Assembly (NCBI GenBank): GCA_013286045.1
Contig: JABDGM010000033.1
Span: 1-42,131, forward strand
Source: Planctomycetota bacterium
GTDB taxonomy: Bacteria; Planctomycetota; Planctomycetia; Pirellulales; Lacipirellulaceae
Direction of reading: 5' to 3'
Length of the DNA stretch: 42,131 bases
In this document: positions 1-7,116 of the stretch, in pieces
Layout of the letters: every line of letters starts with the position of its first letter
Position numbering within the stretch: position 1 is the first letter of the stretch
Notes under the pieces: model-generated
Database searches by the model: none
What the model was told of the DNA's origin: nothing
What the model saw: the letters and a program-made list of their open reading frames with translations, nothing else
Position numbers and translations under genes: made by a program

Positions 1-297
1 GCGAAAATGCTTGCGAACGACCTCAGCCTCGTTGGCATCTTCTGAAAGTGCGTTCGCATAATACCCGAGCGCGGAAATGCTGACGTGATGCTTATCGCAC
101 AGCGCGCGAATGTCGTCGGCCTTGGCTTGGGTGAAGCCGGTGACATCGAGATGGCAGACGCCGCCGAAGGGGCGGTCTTCCTTCGCGCTGGGCCAGCACA
201 TGACCTCGACGCAGTCGTAGCCCTCGCGGCCAGCGAACGACAGGACTTCCTCGAATGAGAGATCGCCAAAAACTGCGCTTACGAAACCGAGTTGCAT
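1..297 (-). CDS. Sugar phosphate isomerase/epimerase-like protein (3' part cut by window edge)
   Basis: The 99 readable codons start at ATG 297 and run off the left edge without a stop. The translation opens MQLGFVSAVFGDLSFEEVL and continues through GYDCVEVMCWP, then GGVCHLDVTGFT and HHVSISALGYYANALS. This is the usual start of xylose isomerase-like TIM-barrel proteins: strand 1 with the bound-sugar loop, a helix, the 'D.VEvm' strand and the 'isalgyy.N.l' strand. Members isomerise or epimerise sugars or sugar acids, or act in inositol catabolism. The substrate cannot be told from this piece. It follows the DinB-family gene by 23 nt on the same strand, so it may be the last gene of a pyrD-trpS-dinB run. 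Family assignment is good, exact function unknown. Confidence 0.75.
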   Translation of the reverse strand, partial: MQLGFVSAVFGDLSFEEVLSFAGREGYDCVEVMCWPSAKEDRPFGGVCHLDVTGFTQAKADDIRALCDKHHVSISALGYYANALSEDANEAEVVRKHFR

Positions 298-320
298 AAT
301 ATCTCTGTGCGTCTTGAGCG

Positions 321-818
321 TTAGTCCATTGCCTTCGAAAGTGATGGAAAGCCCATCACTCGTCGCCAGACGAGCACCTGGCCAAGGTGCGCGCCGGTGT
401 GGGTCGTGAGAATGTGCGTTACGGCGTGACCAAGCGTTGGCATCATAGCGCGAAATCGCTCGTCGGAAAGGGGTTGTCGCATCGACTCTTCACCCAATTC
501 TTGCAGATGCGCTTTTAGCCGGTGTTCGGCATCGGTCAGTCGCTCGAACAGGGCGTCCTTGATTGGATATTTTCCAAGTTCTGGCGATGGGACGCTTCCT
601 TTGCCGTATTGAGTCGCCCAATCCTCGGGGAGCCACGTGGGCATGCCGAGTTCGATGCCAATCATTTGTGCGGAGTACACGAGGTGACCGATGGTCCAAA
701 GGGGATGATTGACGACACCGCCGGGCTGATCTGCGAGCTTTTCGTCCGGGAGGTCAGCGAGGAGCCCACGTAAATAATCGATGCTAAGCGCGTAGCTGTT
801 GAGAACTTCGGCGATCAC
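321..818 (-). CDS. DinB-family protein
   Basis: A 165-residue protein starting with GTG; no in-frame ATG lies just upstream. It has the four-helix DinB/YfiT-like layout: an N-terminal helix (about 5-22), NHPLWTIGHLVYSAQMIG (about 37-54) carrying one conserved histidine in the helix, and a C-terminal THILTTHTGAHLGQVLVWRR helix (about 134-153) with further histidines. In this superfamily three histidines usually bind a divalent metal, and many members are thiol-dependent S-transferases or of unknown role. DinB members are common in planctomycetes. It sits 21 nt after trpS on the same strand, so co-transcription is likely, but that context gives no functional clue. Family is fairly sure, reaction is not. 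Confidence 0.8.
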   Translation of the reverse strand: MIAEVLNSYALSIDYLRGLLADLPDEKLADQPGGVVNHPLWTIGHLVYSAQMIGIELGMPTWLPEDWATQYGKGSVPSPELGKYPIKDALFERLTDAEHRLKAHLQELGEESMRQPLSDERFRAMMPTLGHAVTHILTTHTGAHLGQVLVWRRVMGFPSLSKAMD

Positions 819-839
819 ATCGAAACCATGTTTGTGTAA

Positions 840-1805
840 CTAAGCGGGGATGCCACACGCTTTTTGCGCTCGCTTCAATACTTCGGCGGCTTTTTTGCGG
901 GCTTTCGCCGCGCCGTCGCCTAGAATCTGCCTTACCTGATCGGGTTTCGCCGCCAACTCAGCGCGGCGGGCGCGGGGTTCGGCCCAGAATTTTTCGGCGG
1001 CGTCGGCGAGGGCTTTCTTGATGTCGCCATAGCCGAAACCTCCGCGGCGGTAGAGAGCGGCCATCGATTCGCGGTCGGCGTCGGGCGCAACCAGCGAGAA
1101 CAGGTCGTACAGCACGTCGCCCGCCGGCTCCTTGGCTTGATCCATTGGCCGCGAGTCAGTGACTATTCGCATGATTTGTTTGCGTTGGGCTTTGGCGTCT
1201 TCAAAGACGGCGAGCGTGTTGTTGTAGCTCTTCGACATCTTCTCGCCATCGGTGCCGGGCACGCGGGCGGATGCTTCGAGCACATGAGCTTTCGGCATGA
1301 CGAACGTTTGGCCGAACTGGTGGTTGAAGCTACCAGCGAGATCTCGGCATACTTCAATGTGCTGCACCTGATCGGCGCCCACTGGCACGGTGTCGCTGTC
1401 GTACGCCAGGATGTCGGCGGCTTGAAGGACCGGATATGTGAAGAGCCCTGCGTCGGCTGGTTGTCCCTTCGCCACTTTGTCTTTGTAAGCAACGCAGCGT
1501 TCGAGGAGGCCCATTGGTGCGCCGGTTAGCAGAATCCAACAAAGCTGGCTTATCTCAGGCACATCGGATTGCACGAACAGCGTGGCCTTGTTTGGGTCGA
1601 GGCCGAGGGCGAGCAGGTCGATCGCCATTTCGAACGTATATTCGTGGAGCTTGGCGGCGTCGCGAACTTGGTTCAGCGCATGCAAATTGGCGATGAAGTA
1701 AAACGCCTGCTCATTATTCTGCAGCGCGATGTACTGCTGAATCGCACCGAAGTAGTTGCCCCAGTGAATGGCGCCGGTTGGCTGGATGCCGGAGAGAACT
1801 TTCAT
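840..1805 (-). CDS. trpS: Tryptophanyl-tRNA synthetase
   Basis: Charges tRNA-Trp with tryptophan using ATP in the cytoplasm. The 321-residue class I synthetase has normal length for bacterial TrpS. Visible signatures are SGIQPTGAIHWGN near the N-terminus (the HIGH motif is HWGN, residues 14-17), MGLLERCVAYKDK (about 98-110), PVGADQVQHIEVCRDLA (about 141-157) and the KMSKS loop at 189-193 followed by YNN. The ATG is fixed by homology, since the family begins M.vLSGIQPTG. The odd point is that a heptanucleotide inverted repeat touches the start codon with no Shine-Dalgarno between them. The tail is lysine/alanine-rich. It lies 85 nt after pyrD. Confidence 0.97.
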   Translation of the reverse strand: MKVLSGIQPTGAIHWGNYFGAIQQYIALQNNEQAFYFIANLHALNQVRDAAKLHEYTFEMAIDLLALGLDPNKATLFVQSDVPEISQLCWILLTGAPMGLLERCVAYKDKVAKGQPADAGLFTYPVLQAADILAYDSDTVPVGADQVQHIEVCRDLAGSFNHQFGQTFVMPKAHVLEASARVPGTDGEKMSKSYNNTLAVFEDAKAQRKQIMRIVTDSRPMDQAKEPAGDVLYDLFSLVAPDADRESMAALYRRGGFGYGDIKKALADAAEKFWAEPRARRAELAAKPDQVRQILGDGAAKARKKAAEVLKRAQKACGIPA

Positions 1806-1883
1806 ATTGCGGATTGCGGATTGCAGATCGCGGATTTACGAGCGGCGTCTTCACTCCGCAATCCGAAATTCGAAATCCGAAAT
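1806..1883. repeat. Inverted repeat of tandem heptanucleotides between pyrD and trpS
   Basis: The left arm is four tandem heptamers at 1806-1833 (ATTGCGG, ATTGCGG, ATTGCAG, ATCGCGG). The right arm is four tandem heptamers of opposite sense at 1856-1883 (CCGCAAT, CCGAAAT, TCGAAAT, CCGAAAT). About 22 nt separate the arms. The RNA could fold into an imperfect hairpin ending exactly at the trpS start codon on the minus strand. It resembles other short-unit inverted repeats in this window (near 2.9, 10.85 and 30.1 kb). Confidence 0.85.
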
Positions 1884-1890
1884 TGAATCC

Positions 1891-2805
1891 TTATTTTGAA
1901 GCTGTGCTTAAGGTGCCAACGACATCTGCGACACGGTTCACGCCGGCCGTGGCAAGCGCCGCCGGCAGGGCGTCGAGCACCTCCATAGACGCCCTAGGAT
2001 TGTAGAAGTTCACCGTGCCGAGTTGAACCGCCCTGGCGCCGGCGACGAAGAATTCCATGACGTCATCAATGGTGGCGATGCCGCCGATGCCAATGAGGGG
2101 CGTTTTTACTGCTTGCGCGACCTGATAAACGGCCCGTAAGGCGATGGGTTTGATGGCCGGGCCGCTGAGGCCGCCGAGGACGTTGCCGAGCATCGGCTTG
2201 CGGCGGCGCCAATCGATCGCCATGCCGAGGCACGTGTTGATGAGCGAAATGGCATCGGCGCCGCCCGCTTCGGCACCTTTGGCGATCGTTGCAATGCTCG
2301 TCACGTTTGGCGTCAATTTGGCGATGATCGGCGTTTGTGTCGCGCGGCGGCAGTCGGCAACCAGCCGTTCGCATGAGCTTGCTTCGGTGCCGAAATCGAC
2401 ACCGCCCGACACGTTCGGGCATGAGATATTGAGTTCGACGGCCGCGATGCCCTGCTCTCCCGCGAGGCGGCCAGTCATTCTCACGAACTCTTCGTGAGTG
2501 CGACCGGCGATGCTGACGATGACCGGGACGCCAATCGACGACAAATACGGAAGATGGTGCGCGACAAATGCTTCGATGCCGTCGTTATCGAGGCCGATCG
2601 AATTGAGCATGCCGGCCGCGGTTTCGATCGTGCGCCAGGGTGCGTTGCCGGTGCGCGCTTCTTGCGTAATGGTTTTCGGAAGGATGCCGCCGAGCCGGCC
2701 GAGATCCACCAGATTCTCCATCTCGCGGGCATAGCCGAATGTGCCTGAAGCGACGAGGATCGGGTTGGGCAGCCGTAACCGCCCAAGTTCGACAGATAAG
2801 TCCAT
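1891..2805 (-). CDS. pyrD: Dihydroorotate dehydrogenase, class 1B-like catalytic subunit
   Basis: Oxidises dihydroorotate to orotate in pyrimidine synthesis, using FMN. The chosen start is the internal ATG at 2805, giving MDLSVELGRLRLPNPI, the normal opening of class 1 enzymes and 304 residues in length. An upstream in-frame extension to 2946 would translate the inverted repeat at 2858-2936, so I reject it. Signatures: PNPILVASGTFGYA at the N-terminus, ELNISCPNVSGG with the active-site cysteine region, PIIAKLTPNVTSI, GLSGPAIKPIALR, and IGIGGIATIDDVMEFFVAGA followed by VQLGTVNF, which binds the FMN phosphate. The sequence style matches NAD-linked class 1B, which normally pairs with PyrK, but no pyrK is in the window. 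It lies upstream of trpS. Confidence 0.95.
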   Translation of the reverse strand: MDLSVELGRLRLPNPILVASGTFGYAREMENLVDLGRLGGILPKTITQEARTGNAPWRTIETAAGMLNSIGLDNDGIEAFVAHHLPYLSSIGVPVIVSIAGRTHEEFVRMTGRLAGEQGIAAVELNISCPNVSGGVDFGTEASSCERLVADCRRATQTPIIAKLTPNVTSIATIAKGAEAGGADAISLINTCLGMAIDWRRRKPMLGNVLGGLSGPAIKPIALRAVYQVAQAVKTPLIGIGGIATIDDVMEFFVAGARAVQLGTVNFYNPRASMEVLDALPAALATAGVNRVADVVGTLSTASK

Positions 2806-2857
2806 GGTGGACGGTATTCTCGGCTGCGGTGGTGCGGCTCGCAACGCCCCCAATAAA

Positions 2858-2936
2858 AAACCGCCAAGTGCGCGGAGGTCGCCGAGAATGGCAAATGGAT
2901 TGCCGGGCTCGGCGCACGCAGCGCACTTGGCGGTTT
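2858..2936. repeat. Perfect 16-bp inverted repeat upstream of pyrD
   Basis: Arms AAACCGCCAAGTGCGC (2858-2873) and GCGCACTTGGCGGTTT (2921-2936) are exact reverse complements with a 47-nt loop. From 2862 the left side continues as nonamer-like units CGCCAAGTG, CGCGGAGGT, CGCCGAGAA, so it looks like the short-unit inverted repeats at 1.8, 10.85 and 30.1 kb. It fills most of the gap between the small exported protein gene and pyrD. It could be a leader hairpin of pyrD, a terminator for the gene before it, or a repeat family member. Confidence 0.85.
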
Positions 2937-2952
2937 CAGACCGCAAAATGTA

Positions 2953-3171
2953 CTAGATGATGCCGCCGTGGACTCGCATCGTCGTCATGTGGCTCGGCTG
3001 ATCCAGGAACCAGATGCGCTCCCATTCATCCAGGAAGGATCGCAAGTCTTCGGACGTGAAGATCAATTCCTGCGCGCGGCGAGCTGGGTCGGCCGAGTAC
3101 ATCGGAATGAGGCAACCTGCCCCGGTCGACAGCCATGCTGCGGCGACGATCGCCAAATAGACCTTACGCAT
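2953..3171 (-). CDS. Small exported or lipoprotein-like peptide, 72 aa
   Basis: I do not recognise a named family. The ATG at 3171 has a clear Shine-Dalgarno (GGAGGA at 3181-3186, 9-nt spacer) and is preferred over the longer reading frame. The product begins MRKVYLAIVAAAWLSTGAGC, a short basic n-region and hydrophobic core ending at a cysteine. The residues before the cysteine (G-A-G) are a weak lipobox, so lipidation is possible but not sure. The remaining 52 residues are soluble, with ARRAQELIFTSEDLRSFLDE followed by an aromatic stretch (WERIWFLD) and a MTTMRVHGGII tail. It is likely a small envelope protein. It precedes pyrD by 147 nt, most of it an inverted repeat. Confidence 0.6.
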   Translation of the reverse strand: MRKVYLAIVAAAWLSTGAGCLIPMYSADPARRAQELIFTSEDLRSFLDEWERIWFLDQPSHMTTMRVHGGII

Positions 3172-3186
3172 TCGAACTACTCCTCC

Positions 3187-3612
3187 CTGAGCATTCATCC
3201 CACGTCCCGGGGCTGCGATCGGGTGAATCGCGCGCCTGCGCACAATCCATGCGCAAACGCCTGCCACAGGCGGATCCCTCAGTTAAACCGGCGCGGACGC
3301 CATCAGTGATTCCCAACCTCGTACGTCGAACTTGGCAAAATGCCACGCTCGACGACTAAGTAAACCTACGGTGCCGGGTGGCACGCTGAACGATGAGTTC
3401 TTGCGCTTTCGCGCGTCGCAACATTGGATCGCGGGAGGTTGTTGCGACAGTGAAAAGTGTGCGGTGATAAGCGGCCAAAGATTAGCGATTGATCCTTGGC
3501 GCGCCGAGGTCACTTTCAGGACTCGACGCCGCGAGGCGGAGACCATAGACCGATGTGATTTGTTGGCGTGCTGCAACTGCTGGCAGCAATAGGAAAGAGG
3601 GCGTCAATTTCG
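3187..3612. other. Gene-poor stretch between the HU-type gene and the small exported peptide
   Basis: No reading frame here looks coding: short frames exist on both strands but have arginine/serine-rich, low-complexity content typical of non-coding frames. Two small hairpins are visible: CGCCTG-CCA-CAGGCG at 3258-3272 and TGCTGC-8 nt-GCAGCA at 3569-3588, the latter about 25 nt past the HU-type stop on the minus strand. Neither has a convincing U-tract. TGCGCA occurs twice (3238-3243 and 3250-3255). I see no tRNA-like fold. Confidence 0.4.
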
Positions 3613-3972
3613 CTAACCTGTTGGCTGCGAATGGCTTTCGCCATCGGGTGAGCCGTTGGTCTGGGGAAAACCGGCCTCGGCGGCTGCTCGGCGTTCCATT
3701 TCACGAACGCGTTCTTCCATTTCCTTGCCAGGCTTAAAGGTTACGACGAATTTCTCGGGCACGAACACTTTGTCGCCCGTGCGAGGATTACGTGCCTTGC
3801 GGGCTGCCCGCCGTTTTACTTCGAAAACGCCGAAATTCCGGAGCTCGATGCGGTGGTCTTCGACCAGAGTTTCGACGATTGCATCGAACGTCTTTTGGAC
3901 GATTTCCTTCGTCTTAAGTTGTGTCAAACCGATCTCTTCCGAGATGGTTTTGACAATCTCTTTCTTCGTCAC
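3613..3972 (-). CDS. HU/IHF-family DNA-binding protein with C-terminal tail
   Basis: A histone-like protein that bends and compacts DNA as a dimer. It starts at GTG 3972, preceded by GAGGGG (3980-3985, 7-nt spacer). The order is [16 protein letters not shown] (helix 1), helix 2 through TFDAIVETL, then [20 protein letters not shown] and [20 protein letters not shown], covering the beta-arm with the conserved R-N-P tip and the last strand. At 119 residues it is about 28 longer than classic HU (about 90). The extra C-terminal part is E/R-rich then Gly/Ser/Gln/Pro-rich. IHF-alpha-like features ([10 protein letters not shown]) are visible, but HU and IHF types cannot be separated here. It has its own strong promoter with a leader hairpin. 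Confidence 0.93.
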   Translation of the reverse strand: MTKKEIVKTISEEIGLTQLKTKEIVQKTFDAIVETLVEDHRIELRNFGVFEVKRRAARKARNPRTGDKVFVPEKFVVTFKPGKEMEERVREMERRAAAEAGFPQTNGSPDGESHSQPTG

Positions 3973-4013
3973 GTTGGATCCCCTCTAAGAGGCGGCCAGA
4001 GGCGAGAAAAGTA

Positions 4014-4028
4014 CGCCGCTGGGCGGCG
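4014..4028 (-). other. 5'-terminal leader hairpin of the HU-type gene
   Basis: CGCCGC (4014-4019) and GCGGCG (4023-4028) form a perfect 6-bp GC stem with a 3-nt loop. If transcription starts about 7 nt after the -10 box (4043-4048), the hairpin begins within the first 10 nt of the transcript. Such hairpins at the very 5' end can stabilise an mRNA; that role is inference. Confidence 0.55.
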
Positions 4029-4042
4029 ATTCTCATGTCCCA

Positions 4043-4071
4043 AGTGTAATTGTGCCAAGCACTAGTGTCAA
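4043..4071 (-). promoter_or_regulatory. Sigma-70-type promoter of the HU-type gene
   Basis: On the minus strand: TTGACA (4066-4071), a 17-nt spacer, then TACACT (4043-4048). The -35 box is perfect and the -10 box matches four of six consensus bases. It is placed about 70 nt before the GTG start. It is among the clearest promoters in the window, which suits an abundant nucleoid protein. Confidence 0.7.
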
Positions 4072-4080
4072 TATAAAGGC

Positions 4081-4373
4081 ACTGGCGTGAGGCTCAAATG
4101 GGTACGACGCTGGGCGCAATTCCTCAGAGGACGAACCATTGAGGGCCTGTCGGTAAATACTGATTGTCAAAGAACTTAGTGGCCGAAAAGCCATAATCCC
4201 TAGCTAGTTCACGTCGATAGCACAACGTAATCTATTGGGGATTAAGGACTTACAAAGCAGTGACGACCTCAGCCGAGACTACTCCGACCCTCGCGGTTTA
4301 CATCGACGCTACAACCGGCAGACTTTAACCAAGCCGCAAACTTTATCACGGCAGTGATGGGGGGCCGGCATCA
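4081..4373. other. Intergenic stretch with no recognised gene
   Basis: About 290 nt lie between the HU promoter and the end of the YkgJ-type gene. Only short unconvincing frames are present. ATCAC-TGCC-GTGAT (about 4346-4359) could form a 5-bp hairpin just after the YkgJ-type stop on the minus strand, without a U-run. I found no tRNA or known RNA motif by eye. It may hold the 3' untranslated part of the minus-strand operon or a degraded remnant. Confidence 0.35.
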
Positions 4374-4799
4374 TCAGATACGAATGATGGCCTTCTGGGC
4401 TTCGATTTCGCCGAGCTGATAGAGGCGGCCTTTGCCGCTGCCTGGGCAGGCCTCGCAGGTTGCTTCCCAGGCTTCGGGCGTGCGAACGCAAGAATCCCAA
4501 AATGGCCAAGTGCGGCATTGCCGCGGCCGAACGTTGTAGACGGTGCACTTCCGCGTTTTGCCGTCGAGGAATACACAGTCGTAGTTGGCATCTTCCCGTT
4601 CGTTGAGGCTCTTGCGAACGCCGATTTCGCGAACGTACCGCTTTTCGAACTCGGTTTCATCGAGTCCAACTTCTTTGGCTAACGCAGTGATTTCTTCCTT
4701 GTTGACCCACACGAATCCCGGAGCGCCAGTACAGCAGTCACCGCAGCCGGTGCACTTAAAGCGAAGGCCATCTTTGTACCAGGGAGCGTTTTGTGCCAT
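4374..4799 (-). CDS. YkgJ-family cysteine-cluster protein
   Basis: A 141-residue member of the YkgJ/CxxCxxCC group, thought to bind zinc or an Fe-S cluster. The N-terminus has FKCTGCGDCCTG (C-x2-C-x2-CC, about residues 14-24). Later cysteines occur in DCVFLDGKTRKCTVYNVRP, RQCRTWPFWDSC and EATCEACPG, the usual second half in which 'C.vy..RP..CR.wPFw' is diagnostic. It is the last gene of the minus-strand run oxidoreductase-moaD-moaE-moaA-class V enzyme, 35 nt after its neighbour. Given that company, a role linked to Fe-S or sulfur metabolism is a reasonable guess but not shown. Start ATG 4799 is supported by family length. Confidence 0.88.
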   Translation of the reverse strand: MAQNAPWYKDGLRFKCTGCGDCCTGAPGFVWVNKEEITALAKEVGLDETEFEKRYVREIGVRKSLNEREDANYDCVFLDGKTRKCTVYNVRPRQCRTWPFWDSCVRTPEAWEATCEACPGSGKGRLYQLGEIEAQKAIIRI

Positions 4800-4834
4800 G
4801 AATCCATTCCTACGCGGAGGCAGATTTCGAGAAA

Positions 4835-6010
4835 CTATTTGATCGCGATCGCCGCCACTTCCTGCAGCGCGGCGGTGGCACGGCTGATATCATCCGGCGT
4901 CGTTGCATAGCCCGGGCTGAACCGCAATGTTCCGCCCAGCGGCACGGTACCAAGTGCTTCGTGCATTCGCGGGGCGCATTGGAAGCCAGCGCGCGTTTGG
5001 ATGCGATAGGTCGAATCAAGAATCGCCGCCAGTTCTTGAGGCTCGTAACCGTCGACCGTTATGCTCACCACGCTCGTGCGCTCGGCTGTAGCTTTAGGCC
5101 CGTAAATTGTGACGCCATCAATCTCGCTCAGTTCCTCGATGAGTTGCCGTCCCAGGATGGTGTGATGGGCATGGATCGATTCGATCGTTTCTTCCTGAAG
5201 AAACGCGGTCGCCGCGACAAGTCCAGCCAAACCCACGAGGTTGTGATTGCCGGGTTCAAACTTTTGCGGCAGTACGTCTGGCTGACGATCTTCGTCACTC
5301 TGGGTTCCAGTGCCGCCGTAGCGAAGCGGTTGCACTTCGTTTTCAATGCCCGTTCGAATGTAAAGGATGCCGGTGCCAAGCGGGCCTAGCAAACCCTTGT
5401 GGCCGGGGGCAGCTAGCAAGTCGGCATGCGTGGTCTGCACATCCAGCGGAACGTGCCCGAGCGACTGGGCGGCATCCACGAGGTACAACGCATCGGTCAT
5501 CCGCACGATTCGGCCGATTTCCTCGATCGGCTGGATCGCTCCGGTCACATTCGAAGCATGATTCACTGCGACGAGGCGAGTACCGGGACGAATCGCAGAT
5601 TTCACATCGTCCGGCGACACGAATCCCTGGCTATCGCAGGGTACGTACGTCACTTCGACGTCCGCCGTTTCGCGCAGCATCCGGAGTGGTCGCAGCACGG
5701 AGTTGTGATCGCAGACGGTCGTCACGACATGGTCGCCAGGCCGAACGACGCCGCGGATCGCCATGTTGAGCATGTCGGAACAGTTCAGGCCTAGAATGAT
5801 GTGCGATGGATCCTCAGCCCCAATCAGCTCGGCGACGCCTTGGCGAGCCCGCTCGACGATGCGGTTCGATTCCTGAGCTTCGCGATAGCCGCTGCGGCCA
5901 TTCGGGGCGCCGATTTCGCGTTGGTAGTGGTCGACGGCGTCGTAAACCGCTTCCGGTTTAGGCCAGGTCGTAGCAGCGTTATCGAGATAGATGCGGCGGG
6001 GTGGAGTCAT
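4835..6010 (-). CDS. Class-V PLP-dependent enzyme, cysteine desulfurase-like
   Basis: A 391-residue fold-type I PLP enzyme. The N-terminus is RRIYLDNAATTWPKPEAV; PLP-lysine motif AAPGHKGLLGPLGTGILY lies in the middle; VNHASNVTGAIQPIEEI and LVDAAQSLGHVPLDV give the PLP-ring and D-x-A-Q sites. Toward the end, TRAGFQCAPRMHE holds a cysteine in the position of the persulfide-bearing loop, followed by GTLRFSPGYATTPDDI. This is the typical layout of the cysteine desulfurase-family group that moves sulfur from cysteine (the TIGR01977-type branch). The ATG at 6010 is used; a TTG three codons earlier is less likely. It follows moaA by 55 nt, so sulfur donation for MoaD thiocarboxylate or Fe-S clusters is plausible. 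A perfect TATAAT sits 8 nt before the ATG. Confidence 0.88.
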   Translation of the reverse strand: MTPPRRIYLDNAATTWPKPEAVYDAVDHYQREIGAPNGRSGYREAQESNRIVERARQGVAELIGAEDPSHIILGLNCSDMLNMAIRGVVRPGDHVVTTVCDHNSVLRPLRMLRETADVEVTYVPCDSQGFVSPDDVKSAIRPGTRLVAVNHASNVTGAIQPIEEIGRIVRMTDALYLVDAAQSLGHVPLDVQTTHADLLAAPGHKGLLGPLGTGILYIRTGIENEVQPLRYGGTGTQSDEDRQPDVLPQKFEPGNHNLVGLAGLVAATAFLQEETIESIHAHHTILGRQLIEELSEIDGVTIYGPKATAERTSVVSITVDGYEPQELAAILDSTYRIQTRAGFQCAPRMHEALGTVPLGGTLRFSPGYATTPDDISRATAALQEVAAIAIK

Positions 6011-6018
6011 ACGACTCA

Positions 6019-6024
6019 ATTATA
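6019..6024 (-). promoter_or_regulatory. Perfect -10 box directly before the class-V enzyme start
   Basis: TATAAT on the minus strand at 6019-6024, 8 nt before ATG 6010. The -35 region is poor (no good TTGACA 16-18 nt upstream). If used, transcription would begin at or next to the ATG, giving a leaderless or nearly leaderless message internal to the operon. It may be chance in AT-richer intergenic sequence. Confidence 0.35.
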
Positions 6025-6065
6025 CGTAAATCCAGCTGCCGCGAAACTTGTAAGCGCGGCCGTGC

Positions 6066-7073
6066 TTAGCCGCCAATTTGATACATGGCTCGCTCGGGGC
6101 GGATGAATTGCACGGTGTTGATGCCATGTGCGGCCGCTTTAGCACGAACACAATCGCGTACGAGGTCGGCCAATTCGTCGTCCGTGCCGCCGTTGCGAAG
6201 CATTGCGCGAGCATCCCATTCGGCCGACGAAAAGAGACAATTGCGGACCTGGCCTTCGGCCGTGAGGCGAAGCCGATCGCACGCTTCACAGAACGGCTGC
6301 GAAACCGGCTGGATGAGGCCAATGCGGCCACCGCCATCGGCAAAAACGAAATCCGTCGCGGGCTGGCTGCTATGCGGCGGGTCGACAGGCAAAAGTGGTC
6401 CGAATTCGTCCTCAAGGATTTGGCGGATCGCGGCGCCGTCGAGCACGTCGGTTGATTGCCAATGCTTTTCCGCATCGAGCGGCATGTATTCTATAAATCG
6501 CAGTTCGAGGCCGCGATCGCGAGCGAACCGCGCGAGCGGAATTACTTCGTCTTCGGTGAGGCCCTGAATGGCGATCGCGTTCAGACGAATCTGGGCGAAC
6601 CCAGCGCGCTGAGCGGCCTCGATGCCCGCCAACACCCGATGCAGACCTTCGCGACGTGATATTTTTTGAAAGGTGACTTCGTCTAAGGTGTCGAGGCTAA
6701 TGTTTAGGCGTGTGAGGCCCGCGGAGCAGAGCTCTGCCGCTAAATCGGCGAGTAAGATGCCGTTTGTCGTCAGTGCCAAATCTTCGATCAACGGCAACTC
6801 GGCAAGCATTCTGACGAGCCGCGGCAACTCGGACCGCACCAAGGGCTCGCCGCCCGTGAGCCGCAAGCGTCGCACACCCATTTGCGAGACGACGCGCACG
6901 AAGCGCGTGATCTCTTCGAAGGTGAGAATCTCTTCGCGTGGACGAAAACGCACATTTTCGTCGGGCATACAGTAGAAGCAGCGAATGTTGCAGCGATCGG
7001 TGACGCTGACACGCAGGCTTGTGTGCACGCGGCTGTGAGAATCGAGCAATGGTGATGGGTCGGAAAGGGACAT
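6066..7073 (-). CDS. moaA: GTP 3',8-cyclase (molybdenum cofactor synthesis)
   Basis: Radical SAM enzyme that rearranges GTP in the first step of molybdopterin synthesis, with MoaC. The 335-residue protein has the N-terminal cluster motif VTDRCNIRCFYCMP (C-x3-C-x2-C, about residues 27-34) and the SAM-binding RLTGGEPLVR. C-terminal cysteines occur in FCEACDRLRLTAEGQVRNC (C-x2-C-x13-C), which bind the second 4Fe-4S cluster, and the chain ends in the functional Gly-Gly (YQIGG). Length and motifs are complete. It sits between moaE (43 nt upstream) and the class-V enzyme gene, all minus strand. moaC, moeA and mogA are not in this window. Confidence 0.97.
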   Translation of the reverse strand: MSLSDPSPLLDSHSRVHTSLRVSVTDRCNIRCFYCMPDENVRFRPREEILTFEEITRFVRVVSQMGVRRLRLTGGEPLVRSELPRLVRMLAELPLIEDLALTTNGILLADLAAELCSAGLTRLNISLDTLDEVTFQKISRREGLHRVLAGIEAAQRAGFAQIRLNAIAIQGLTEDEVIPLARFARDRGLELRFIEYMPLDAEKHWQSTDVLDGAAIRQILEDEFGPLLPVDPPHSSQPATDFVFADGGGRIGLIQPVSQPFCEACDRLRLTAEGQVRNCLFSSAEWDARAMLRNGGTDDELADLVRDCVRAKAAAHGINTVQFIRPERAMYQIGG

Positions 7074-7116
7074 TCTAGATTGGTCGAAAATCGCTCCGCC
7101 GCGCGTCGCGGCTATA

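Noticed and set aside
2806..2946. N-terminal extension of pyrD
   Set aside because: It would translate the inverted repeat at 2858-2936, and the family starts at the internal ATG (2805).
3283..3576. Minus-strand frame of 97 codons
   Set aside because: Composition is like random sequence and there is no ribosome site or family similarity.
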